DNA of 23,542 nucleotides from DAOTUB01 sp034437455 (GTDB lineage: Bacteria; Chloroflexota; Anaerolineae; B4-G1), in contig DAOTUB010000339.1 in the NCBI GenBank assembly GCA_034437455.1, forward strand, positions 1 through 23,542, read 5' to 3'. Position numbers and translations under genes: made by a program. Below, piece by piece: positions 16,388 through 23,450 of this stretch. The notes below the pieces were generated by a model that was not told the origin of the DNA, searched no databases, and saw only the letters and a program-made list of their open reading frames with translations. Every line of letters begins with the position of its first letter. The first letter of the stretch is position 1.

Positions 16388-18343
16388 TCACCTGTTCACC
16401 TCTTGAGTCGGGCCGCCCCGTTCCGATTCAAGCTGCCGTGGCTGAGAAGGCTGGTCATCTTCTTGTTCCAGCGGACGTGTCGAGCCTCCCAGTCGTTTGA
16501 ACTGCAATCGCGTCTGACCCAACTCGATGATGGCATCAGGCTGGAGCAGTGTCCGCTGATGCGGCGGAAGCGGTACGCCATTGACCTGTGTGCCGTTTGT
16601 GCTACCCTCGTCGGTGATGAAAAATTGAGTCTGTTCCATTTGAATAGAAAAATGCGGATTGGACACAAAGTCGTCGAACAGCGCGAAATCACAGAATTGT
16701 GGATCGCGCCCTACCTTGATCATCTGGGCCGCAAGACGGAACTCTTTCCCCATGTTCGCACCCTGGAGGATGACCAGTTTCCCCGGCGCGCGCATGGGCG
16801 CGCCGCTCAACCGCTTGGTGACCCCTTTGAGCACGCCCGTCGTGCGCGCGACCACCCGGCGGGTCAGTTCGCCGCGCGTCCGGATGAGCATGACGAGCAA
16901 CAGCAGCAAACCAAGCGCCAGGGCGACCAGCGCGGCCAGCAGCCACCAGTCCTGGCGAAGCCGCTCCACCCGCTCCTCCGACGGCGTGGGCGGAGGCAGC
17001 GCCTCCCACGTCACCCGGACGTTGACGCCCGCGCTCTGCATCCGCTGGCCCAGGTAGGCGTCGTCCGCCTCGGCGACCAGTGTGAACTCCTGCACTTGTG
17101 TCCGCTCGGTCGGCGTCACGATCTCGCTCACATTCCAATCAAAATCAAAGGTCGGCGGCGCGGCGCTCGTCCCGATGCGCACGCCGTTGGCAAAGTAGCG
17201 CACTTCCAAGGGATCGCGATGAGCGCCGTCCACCGGCGTAACCTGCACGCTGAGTGGGATATGGACAGGCTCAAAGCCCCCCATCGTCGGAGAGTAAGGG
17301 ACTGTGTAGCTGTGGCCATCGGTCGGAGCCGTCAGCGCGATCTGCGGCATCTCCAGCACCGAGGAGAAGGTGACGCTCCGCTCCGCCGAGCCCATAGGCG
17401 TATCCACTTCGACGTCCAGCGTATAATCCCCCTTCGGCTGGCGGGTCTGGTAGGCGATCAAGTATTGCCGCCGCTGGGTCATCAAGCGGTCGAAAAGATC
17501 CAACACCTCCAGGTGAGTCTCGTCTTCGTTGTGCAAGCGATAAAGGCCGTCCGTCTGACGAGCCAGACGGACCATGTTCTCCTCGGCACCCAGACCGCGA
17601 TTGCGGTACGCCATCCCGATGGTGTAGAGGGAGATGTCGGCGTCATTCGCCTTGCGGATGATGTCCTGCTCCCGCGCCTCGTCGCTGAAATTGGGATCGA
17701 CGCCATCCGAAAAGACCACGATCACCTTGCGACGGTGGGCCAGGACGTCGCGGATCACGCCATCAGAGTTCTTGGTCAACAGGCGAAGCGCCTCGTCCAA
17801 TCCCTCGTAAAGAGGCGTGCCGCCGCGCACGGTTTCTCCTCCTATCATCACCAATGAATTCTGCACCAAGTTCGTGTCCACCGGGTTGTAAGAAAAGTTT
17901 TCCTCCGGTTGCAACACACCGTCCTCTCCCACGCCGACGATGGCGATCACGTCATCATCTTCCGCACCAGTGACGGTGAGCTGAGCCACCAACTCGCGCA
18001 CCAGGTCAGCAGCCTCTTTTAAGCGTGGATCGCCCGGCGCTGAGATCCCTCCTCGGTCTACCACGACCACAACAGCCAGGCCAACCGGCTCGTAAGAGAC
18101 CTCCAGCGTTTCAATATCCGTTCCGGCCTCTTGGATCTGAAAATCATCAGCCGTCAAGCCCTCCATCGTCGCTGCTGCGCTCTTATCGATGACAGAGACG
18201 TAGGTGCGCACCTCTGGCGGAGCCGTGCTGGTATCGGGCGTCCCCTGGACGATGAGCAGGGGGCCAACTTGCTGTGCCTGTCCAGACTGAACGATGGTCA
18301 GCAAAATCAGGGATACCGCCAGCACTGGTAAAATCTTTTTCAT
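16388..18343 (-). CDS. Secreted-side VWA domain, transmembrane helix and cytoplasmic FHA domain protein
   Basis: The protein has 651 residues. Its signal peptide is at 1-23 (MKKILPVLAVSLILL to GQAQ). A VWA fold spans about 88-290: the MIDAS region has D96 in VVVVVDRGGIS where DxSxS is usual, so both motif serines are replaced, while GGTPLYEGL (T176) and VVFSDGVD (D213) look normal. Beta-rich regions follow at 290-448, a membrane helix at about 466-487, and an FHA domain at about 522-612 (GR 545-546, SNPH 561-564, GSTNG 580-584). The topology places VWA outside and FHA inside. The start at 18343 is chosen because GGAGG lies nine bases upstream and it begins the signal peptide; TTG/ATG starts at 18376-18379 overlap the previous stop. 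It is a plausible link between the cell surface and the kinase encoded next to it. Confidence 0.9.
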   Translation of the reverse strand: MKKILPVLAVSLILLTIVQSGQAQQVGPLLIVQGTPDTSTAPPEVRTYVSVIDKSAAATMEGLTADDFQIQEAGTDIETLEVSYEPVGLAVVVVVDRGGISAPGDPRLKEAADLVRELVAQLTVTGAEDDDVIAIVGVGEDGVLQPEENFSYNPVDTNLVQNSLVMIGGETVRGGTPLYEGLDEALRLLTKNSDGVIRDVLAHRRKVIVVFSDGVDPNFSDEAREQDIIRKANDADISLYTIGMAYRNRGLGAEENMVRLARQTDGLYRLHNEDETHLEVLDLFDRLMTQRRQYLIAYQTRQPKGDYTLDVEVDTPMGSAERSVTFSSVLEMPQIALTAPTDGHSYTVPYSPTMGGFEPVHIPLSVQVTPVDGAHRDPLEVRYFANGVRIGTSAAPPTFDFDWNVSEIVTPTERTQVQEFTLVAEADDAYLGQRMQSAGVNVRVTWEALPPPTPSEERVERLRQDWWLLAALVALALGLLLLLVMLIRTRGELTRRVVARTTGVLKGVTKRLSGAPMRAPGKLVILQGANMGKEFRLAAQMIKVGRDPQFCDFALFDDFVSNPHFSIQMEQTQFFITDEGSTNGTQVNGVPLPPHQRTLLQPDAIIELGQTRLQFKRLGGSTRPLEQEDDQPSQPRQLESERGGPTQEVNR

Positions 18344-18375
18344 CGCTTCACCCTCCTCTTGGGACCGATCCACCA

Positions 18376-20130
18376 TCAACGACTGACCTGTACGATCACG
18401 GCCGTGATATTGTCCACCCCGCCAGCCTGGTTGGCGGCCTCGATCAGTCGGTCACAGGCATCCTGCGGCGAGGCGGAGGTGTGCCAGATGCGCCACATCT
18501 CTCTGTCGGCCACCATTCCGCTCAGACCATCGGAGCAGAGGAGTAGAGCGTCGCCAGGTTCCAGATGCTTTTCGAACAGATCGACCTCCGGGGGATGCTT
18601 GTCGCCGATGACGCGGTAGATGACGTTTTTCTGCGGATGGCGCGCCGCTTCCTCCGGCGTGAGCTGACCGATGGCGACTAGACGCTCGACCAGCGAATGG
18701 TCGGTGGTGATCTGAACGATCCCTCCCTCTCTCTCCTTTCCCCTCTGTTTGAGCAAATAGGCGCGGCTGTCGCCGACATTGGCGACGGTGGCGACAGCGT
18801 CGACGAAAAGCGCCATCACCAACGTAGTGCCCATATCGCTGTCCGTCGCCTCGCACTGGTCGTAGACGGCCTGGTTAGCGGCGTGGATCGCTTCAGTGAG
18901 CCACTCTTTGACTTGGGGCAGCGATTCGCCGCTGGCCGCTGGCGCCAACACCTCGCCAACGGCTACCTGCGCGACGGTGCGAATCGCCAATTGGCTGGCT
19001 ACATCGCCCGCATCGTGCCCGCCCATCCCATCGGCGACGACGAACAAACCCACTGGGGCATTCACCGAGCGGAACACCGAGGTAATATCGAGCGTCAGCA
19101 GACTGTCCTCGTTCAACGAGCGCTCTTTCCCCACGTCGGTGCGGCGGCCAAAAACGAGGGTGACACTGTCGGGACGGAGGAGTTTCTCCAGCGCATCCTC
19201 CAGCGCCGCGGCAAAGTCGGCCGCCGTGATCTCACCGGGCGTGGCAAATGTCTGAGAAAAGAGAGCCGCCGCCTGCTCAGGCAACGAGAGGTCCGCCGAA
19301 TACTCCCGCTCGCCGGTCGCCAGGTAGAGGAGCGTCGTGGCCAGGCTTTGCACATCCTGCACAAAATAATCAGCCGCCTGTAAACGCTCTTCCGATGGAA
19401 CGACGTAAGCCATATCCAGGTGCGTCCACCAGGCTGTCCCTTCTCCCACCGCGATGTGCTCCAGGTCGATCCCCGAGGCGGCATCGGCCTCCACAGGATT
19501 GGACCCACATAGCGTGACCTGGCGTCGGTGCAAATAGTCCAACGCCTGGGCCAGGGATACGCCCCACTTGATCACCGGGACAAGTTTCTGAGGAATTGGA
19601 AGCAACGTCGCTAATGCCGACGAAAACTCTGATTCCACCAGGTAACAGCGGTCGGGACCGTAGGGAGCCTCTACAAAAATATCGTGCGGCAAGAGCAGGC
19701 CAGGATGCTCCAATTGCATCTCGAACAATTGGGCCTCCACCGCAAAGGCATGGGCGTCGGCGCTTTCTTGCATCAGATAACGAAGATGCAGCGGTTCTAC
19801 GTCAGAGACGTCAGTTCCACAGAAGGAACAAGTTTTCTCATCGAGTTCGCTCGTCAGCGCCTGACAGTTGGGGCATAGACGTATCGGAGTGGTATCCTCC
19901 ACCAGATAGACGTTCAACTTCTCGTTGGCGGCATGCACCGCCAAGACCAGATACTGCCCATCGCGAAGCAACGCCCCCTCCGGCAGCGGGGCAAAAGCGG
20001 CGCTGATCTCTGGCAGAGGGCGGGTATCAGACTCGGGGGCAAAGGCGTCTTGGGCCGTCAACGCGGTATTGCAACGATGGCAAAACTGAGCATCTTGCCG
20101 GTTCTCGTGGCCGCAGCTTGGACATTTCAT
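18376..20130 (-). CDS. Zinc-ribbon/pseudokinase/PP2C phosphatase fusion
   Basis: This is a 584-residue soluble protein. It opens with a zinc ribbon (C3, C6, C17, C20). Residues about 50-315 follow the outline of a protein kinase: a beta-rich N-lobe from DGQYLVL, a second zinc knuckle inserted at C86/C89/C101/C104, then LAQALDYLHRRQV (193-205) and VQDVQSLATTLLYLATGE (257-274), which match helices E and F of kinases. The catalytic HRDxKxxN and DFG motifs are missing (LCGSNP and HLDMAYV stand in those places), so it should be inactive. A complete PP2C domain at about 325-582 has NED 340-342, VVADGMGGHDAG from 364, ANVGDSRAYLL from 450, LLCSDGLSGM from 530 and VDNITAVIV from 572. I chose 20130 because GAGGAGG precedes this ATG and it overlaps the upstream stop as ATGA. 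It probably dephosphorylates kinase or FHA partners, with the pseudokinase for docking or control. Confidence 0.9.
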   Translation of the reverse strand: MKCPSCGHENRQDAQFCHRCNTALTAQDAFAPESDTRPLPEISAAFAPLPEGALLRDGQYLVLAVHAANEKLNVYLVEDTTPIRLCPNCQALTSELDEKTCSFCGTDVSDVEPLHLRYLMQESADAHAFAVEAQLFEMQLEHPGLLLPHDIFVEAPYGPDRCYLVESEFSSALATLLPIPQKLVPVIKWGVSLAQALDYLHRRQVTLCGSNPVEADAASGIDLEHIAVGEGTAWWTHLDMAYVVPSEERLQAADYFVQDVQSLATTLLYLATGEREYSADLSLPEQAAALFSQTFATPGEITAADFAAALEDALEKLLRPDSVTLVFGRRTDVGKERSLNEDSLLTLDITSVFRSVNAPVGLFVVADGMGGHDAGDVASQLAIRTVAQVAVGEVLAPAASGESLPQVKEWLTEAIHAANQAVYDQCEATDSDMGTTLVMALFVDAVATVANVGDSRAYLLKQRGKEREGGIVQITTDHSLVERLVAIGQLTPEEAARHPQKNVIYRVIGDKHPPEVDLFEKHLEPGDALLLCSDGLSGMVADREMWRIWHTSASPQDACDRLIEAANQAGGVDNITAVIVQVSR

Positions 20131-20771
20131 CGTTGTGCCTCCTCTAAGCCGACATTGAAGATAAAGTCTACTCCGCCGATACCCAACCGCCAGCCATCGC
20201 GCAAGAGATTGCGGCCGGTACGCCTGCCATTCACATAGACGCCATTCGTCGTGCCCAAATCCTCGACGATCCAACTGCCGGCTCGCCGGTAGATGCGGGC
20301 GTGGCGACGAGAAACCGTCTCCCAAGCCGGCAAGTCCTGGGTAATGACCAGGTCATTTTCTGAGCCTCGTCCGATGGTAGAGCCTCCCGGCTGTAAGCCA
20401 AAACGACGTGGGCCATCGGGGACATCGACGCTCTCTAGGTGTGGGGCGTTGGGAGTGGTCGGCGGGACTGCCGATCGCGCCATCTTTTGTCGCAGGACGC
20501 GCAGGGCAAGCAGTAGAAACAGCAGCGGGATCAAACAGATCAATCCAGCCAGGGATAAACGATCGGGAGTAAGAAAGCGCCTTCCCCAGCCGACGGCAGA
20601 GGGGAGAGGAGTGGGAGAAGGAATCGCAATTTCCCGCATCACTCCCTCTGCCTTCTGGAAATCCACCGATTTCGAGGGTGGCACAGTATGGAACAGCAAA
20701 ATCAAACTGATCGACATCAGCAGTGCTAGCCTGACTCCAATGGACAATCCCTGACTCGCCTCACGTGTCAT
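20127..20771 (-). CDS. Two-helix membrane FHA protein (first gene of the operon)
   Basis: This is a 214-residue protein. The first hydrophobic helix is at about 11-30 and the second at about 73-93, with a 40-residue Pro/Ser-containing loop between them. A C-terminal FHA domain at about 115-207 has GR 134-135, SRRH 154-157, GTTNGVYVNG 173-182 and a closing LGIGGVDFIF. With two helices, both ends should be cytoplasmic, which suits FHA binding of phospho-Thr proteins. The start is uncertain: an ATG at 20804 has AGGA directly against it, too close to work well, while the ATG at 20771 has only a weak GAGAGA upstream. Its stop overlaps the next start by four bases (ATGA), so it is translationally coupled to the pseudokinase-PP2C gene. 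A role as membrane anchor for the phosphatase is inference. Confidence 0.85.
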   Translation of the reverse strand: MTREASQGLSIGVRLALLMSISLILLFHTVPPSKSVDFQKAEGVMREIAIPSPTPLPSAVGWGRRFLTPDRLSLAGLICLIPLLFLLLALRVLRQKMARSAVPPTTPNAPHLESVDVPDGPRRFGLQPGGSTIGRGSENDLVITQDLPAWETVSRRHARIYRRAGSWIVEDLGTTNGVYVNGRRTGRNLLRDGWRLGIGGVDFIFNVGLEEAQR

Positions 20772-20886
20772 AGCCGTTCTCTCTCGCGCACACGATGGAA
20801 TCATTCCTCATTGTACACGCTTCGCCGCCCATGCACAAATCACCGCCGCCACGCTTACTCTCTGCCTCGGTCAAGCGGATAATAGT

Positions 20887-20915
20887 ATTATAATAAACCC
20901 TTTCACTCTTGTCCA
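20887..20915 (-). promoter_or_regulatory. Sigma-70-type promoter of the signalling operon
   Basis: On the minus strand TGGACA (20915-20910) and TATAAT (20892-20887) are separated by exactly 17 bases. This differs from consensus at one position only. Transcription would start near 20880, giving a leader of about 110 bases before the first gene at 20771. No equally good promoter was noticed inside the gene cluster. Confidence 0.65.
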
Positions 20916-21256
20916 ATCAAATTGCGTTAAGAAAATGCGACAATTGTAACTATTGGCAGACCAAAAGAAGGGGAATATGCTCTGGAAAGCTTGCCAGCAG
21001 TCCCCCACCGATAAATTGTACTTGACTTTCTCTTCACTGAATGGTAATGGGCACATCTGCGCTTCCTGAATTCTCCAACGTCAATGCTTCGCTATAGGTC
21101 CCCGGCAGAACAAGAACGGTCTTTCCAGATTGAACGACATCCAGTGCCTGCTTGATCGTCCGAAACACCGCTTTCTCAGTTCGGTCATTGTTGTCGTCGT
21201 TGCCTTGAGAGGATGAGTCAAGTCAAATCTATTTCGCTACATTCCATCACACCCCC
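20916..21256. other. Region between divergent promoters
   Basis: No intact gene is seen between the minus-strand operon promoter and the plus-strand transporter promoter. A 61-codon frame at 20871-21056 on the minus strand has no ribosome binding site, runs across the operon promoter and resembles nothing known to me, so I do not call it. The main content is the decayed beta-helix fragment at 21034-21222. The rest is AT-rich. Confidence 0.6.
21034..21222 (-). pseudogene. Remnant of a right-handed beta-helix (DUF1565-like) protein
   Basis: Read on the minus strand from 21222 to the TGA at 21034-21036, the frame contains GNDDNN (from 21204), AVFRTIKQALDVVQSGKTV, LVLPGTYSEALTLENSG and VPITIQ. 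This is the usual N-terminal pattern of secreted parallel beta-helix proteins: GNDxNxGT, then FRTIxxALxxAxxGDTVxVxPGTYxE. There is no start codon; an in-frame TGA sits at 21223-21225. The frame ends just after the ITIQ strand, where intact family members continue with many more coils. It is therefore a fragment broken at both ends, probably left from a surface protein gene that once lay here. Confidence 0.7.
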
Positions 21257-21285
21257 TTGTTTTCTCGCTGAAAATTTGATATAAT
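21257..21285 (+). promoter_or_regulatory. Sigma-70-type promoter of the ABC uptake operon
   Basis: TTGTTT (21257-21262) and a perfect TATAAT (21280-21285) are 17 bases apart. Transcription would begin near 21292. This leaves a long leader of about 240 bases before the binding-protein start at 21530, containing the small ORF at 21450-21488. Confidence 0.65.
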
Positions 21286-21449
21286 CACATCATCGATCCC
21301 CAAGAGATTCGAGAGCCAGAAGCTCATTTCGCACCGCGAACAAGCATAGCCCTATCAGAACAATTGTAGAGATCGGATGGTTTAGCCTCGCAGTCCTCGC
21401 CAACGAAAGAGAGAGCACTGTTTCAAATTTATCCAACAGGGAGGTGCCA

Positions 21450-21488
21450 ATGAACCGACTCCAATGTAGCGAACAACGATCTGTGTGA
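21450..21488 (+). CDS. Short leader ORF (12 residues) upstream of the binding protein
   Basis: The frame MNRLQCSEQRSV ends in TGA at 21486-21488. It has a strong ribosome binding site, GGGAGG, five bases before its ATG, which is hard to explain unless it is translated or is the start of a decayed gene. It ends 41 bases before the binding-protein ATG. No run of one amino acid is present, so classical amino-acid attenuation is not obvious. It could couple translation or be a remnant; no function is assigned. Confidence 0.4.
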   Translation: MNRLQCSEQRSV

Positions 21489-21529
21489 TGCAAACGACAG
21501 GCTTTTGGTCATTGATGAGGAGGCAGAAA

Positions 21530-22780
21530 ATGAAACGCTCAGTTCTCTCCATTCTGTTACTCGCGTTGGTGTTGACTGCGACTCAATGTGCTCAGCCCGC
21601 TGCGCCAGGTGGGGAAGAAGCCGTGCCAGGCGCCAAGACGATGGTTATCGGCTTTACCGCTTCCCAGACCGGCAAATACAATGTCTCATCCACGCGCCAG
21701 GTCAACGGCCTTCAACTGTGGATGGATGAGATCAACGCCGCTGGTGGGATCACGTTGAGCGACGGCACAGTGATCACGTTCAAGGCCGTATCCTACGACG
21801 ACGAGAGCAACAAGGATCGCGTCCAGGAGCTCTACACGCGGCTGGCCACCGAGGACAATGCCGACTTTTTGATCAGCCCTTACTCCAGCGGCCTGACCGC
21901 CGCTTCTGCGGTGATCGCCGAGCAGTACGGCAAGGTGATGATCACCACGGGAGCCGCTTCCGACGCCACCTATAAGGAAGGTTACACCCTGGTCTTTCAG
22001 GCCTACACACCCGCCAGCCGTTACCTGACCGGCGCGGTGGACCTGCTGGCCAAATTAGATCCGAACGTCAAAAAGATCGCCTTTGTCTACGAGAATGACA
22101 AGTTCTCCACCGACGTCGTGACGGCGGCCAAGGATTACGCCGAGTCGCTGGGATACGAGGTCGTGTTGTTCGAGGGGTACGACTCTGGAACCACCGACTT
22201 TGGCCCGTTCATCAACAAGATCGAGGCGTCCGCGCCCGAAGCCCTCATGGGCGGCGGTCACTTTCAGGATGGCAGCACCTTTGCCCGGCAGATTCACGAA
22301 AAGGGCATAGCGGTCAAGTTCTTTGCCCTATTGGTCGCCCCGCCAGAGCCTGACTTTGCCGACCTGGGCGACGCGGCAGTGGGCGTGATCGGCCCCAGTC
22401 AATGGGAACCACTGGCCGCCTTTACCCCGGACTTTGGCGCAACGGGCGAGGAATTTGTCAAGAATTACGAGGCCGCCTACGACGAGGAGCCATCCTACCA
22501 TTCCGCCGGTGGATATGTGGCCGGCTTGATCCTGGAAAAGGCCATCAGAGACGCCGATTCGGGCGCTCCGATGGCCGTCAAAGCCGCGCTGGACAAGATG
22601 GACATCACCACCTTCTACGGACGGATCAAGTTCGAGACCAGCGCTGACGCCCACGGTTTGCAGATCGGCCACGACATGGTCTACGTCCAATGGCAAAAGG
22701 ACGCGGGAGGCAACCTGGAGAAACAGGTGGTCTGGCCATCTGAAGGGGCCACAGCCGATCCGCTCTACCCCAAGCCATAG
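21530..22780 (+). CDS. Branched-chain amino acid-type ABC transporter substrate-binding protein (LivK-like)
   Basis: From the chosen start the protein has 416 residues. The N-terminus MKRSVLSILLLALVLTATQC looks like a lipoprotein signal with C20 as the anchored cysteine, although Gln before the Cys departs from the usual lipobox. The rest has the type I periplasmic-binding fold of the Leu/Ile/Val family: IGFTASQTGKY (40-50), NGLQLWMDEINAAGG (59-73), VSYDDESNKDRVQELYTRL (87-105), IAFVYENDKFSTDV (183-196) and a late AALDKMDITTFYGRIKF (352-368). AGGAGG lies seven bases before the ATG at 21530; upstream in-frame starts at 21485-21488 are unlikely. It delivers its ligand to the LivH-like permease encoded next. 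Exact substrate (amino acid, amide or other) cannot be read from the sequence. Confidence 0.9.
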   Translation: MKRSVLSILLLALVLTATQCAQPAAPGGEEAVPGAKTMVIGFTASQTGKYNVSSTRQVNGLQLWMDEINAAGGITLSDGTVITFKAVSYDDESNKDRVQELYTRLATEDNADFLISPYSSGLTAASAVIAEQYGKVMITTGAASDATYKEGYTLVFQAYTPASRYLTGAVDLLAKLDPNVKKIAFVYENDKFSTDVVTAAKDYAESLGYEVVLFEGYDSGTTDFGPFINKIEASAPEALMGGGHFQDGSTFARQIHEKGIAVKFFALLVAPPEPDFADLGDAAVGVIGPSQWEPLAAFTPDFGATGEEFVKNYEAAYDEEPSYHSAGGYVAGLILEKAIRDADSGAPMAVKAALDKMDITTFYGRIKFETSADAHGLQIGHDMVYVQWQKDAGGNLEKQVVWPSEGATADPLYPKP

Positions 22781-22794
22781 TGATTACACCGTTT

Positions 22795-22830
22795 TCTCCT
22801 GCGGGCGTCACCACGGACGCCCGCAGGGGA
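22795..22830 (+). promoter_or_regulatory. Intercistronic stem-loop
   Basis: A perfect 11-bp GC-rich stem pairs 22798-22808 (CCTGCGGGCGT) with 22817-22827 (ACGCCCGCAGG) around an 8-base loop, and can be extended by three pairs, one of them G-T. It lies between the stop of the binding-protein gene and the permease start. No T-run follows, so it is unlikely to be an efficient intrinsic terminator. It more likely protects the upstream message and gives more binding protein than permease, as REP-like hairpins do in malE-malF. Confidence 0.6.
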
Positions 22831-22853
22831 TTCACACTACACAGGAGCCGCGT

Positions 22854-23450
22854 ATGGTTGATTTTATCATAGCTTCTCTGGCCGACGGCTTGCTCCTCGG
22901 ATTCGTCTATGGCATCGCCGCCATGGGACTCTCTCTCATCTGGGGCGTGATGGATGTGATCAACTTGTCACACGGCCCCATCATCGCCCTGGGGATGTTT
23001 GGGATATACCTGGCCTTTGAAAGCCTGGGGCTGAATCCCTACCTGACCCTGCTGCTGGTGGCGGTGGCCGGTTTGCTGCTGGGGATCCTGATCTATGGCG
23101 TGGCCGTCCACCGTGTGCTCAATGCCCCCCACCTCTCCACCTTGCTGGCCACATTTTCCATCAACATGATCCTCATCGGGATCGGAACGGCAGCCTTTAC
23201 TACCTCTCCACGCAACGTAGATTTTTCTCTGGGGAGTATTTCGCTGGGGGCGATCACGCTGCCCTGGGCGCGGGTGACGGCGGCTCTGGCGGCCATCCTG
23301 GTGACCGGGCTACTCTACCTGTTCCTCTACCGTACCCGGCCAGGCAAAGCGATACGGGCGGTGGCGAACAACCGGGCTGCCGCCGAACTGATGGGCATTC
23401 CGGCTTCCTGGGTGCTAGCAGGCTGTCGGAGAGAAAAACGCTGCCCCTAA
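22854..23450 (+). pseudogene. Truncated branched-chain amino acid-type ABC permease (LivH-like)
   Basis: Residues 1-189 are a good match to LivH-type permeases: hydrophobic spans from ADGLLLGFVYGIAAMGLSLI, the family motif GVMDVINLSHG (31-41), TLLATFSINMILIGIG (95-110) and the cytoplasmic loop FLYRTRPGKAIRAVANN followed by AAAELMGIP. AGGAG lies six bases before ATG. Intact LivH proteins are about 290 residues and continue with more membrane helices after this loop. Here similarity stops after ASWVLA at about 23420, and an unrelated GCRREKRCP tail leads to TAA at 23448-23450. The gene is probably disrupted by inserted DNA, so the transporter encoded here would be non-functional unless another copy exists. 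It is shown as a pseudogene; the remainder may lie beyond the window. Confidence 0.8.

Noticed and set aside
16361..17857. A 498-codon open frame on the plus strand
   Set aside because: It lies opposite the VWA-FHA gene and runs over its junction with the NLD kinase gene. The minus strand has clear domains there, while this translation is rich in Arg, His and Gln and resembles no family; it is a GC-driven shadow.
237..20804. Interpretation as a phage-defence island
   Set aside because: Kinases occur in some defence systems, but there are no nucleases, toxins, NTPase sensors or mobile-element genes in the cluster. Membrane topology and secreted partners favour envelope signalling.
237..20804. 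Interpretation as a type VI or type VII secretion locus
   Set aside because: Kinase, PP2C and FHA genes accompany such loci, but no sheath, tube, VgrG, TssM, EccC or WXG100-like gene is present.
20871..21056. A 61-codon minus-strand frame
   Set aside because: It covers the operon promoter, has no ribosome binding site and shows no recognisable sequence; part of it is the out-of-frame reading of the beta-helix remnant.
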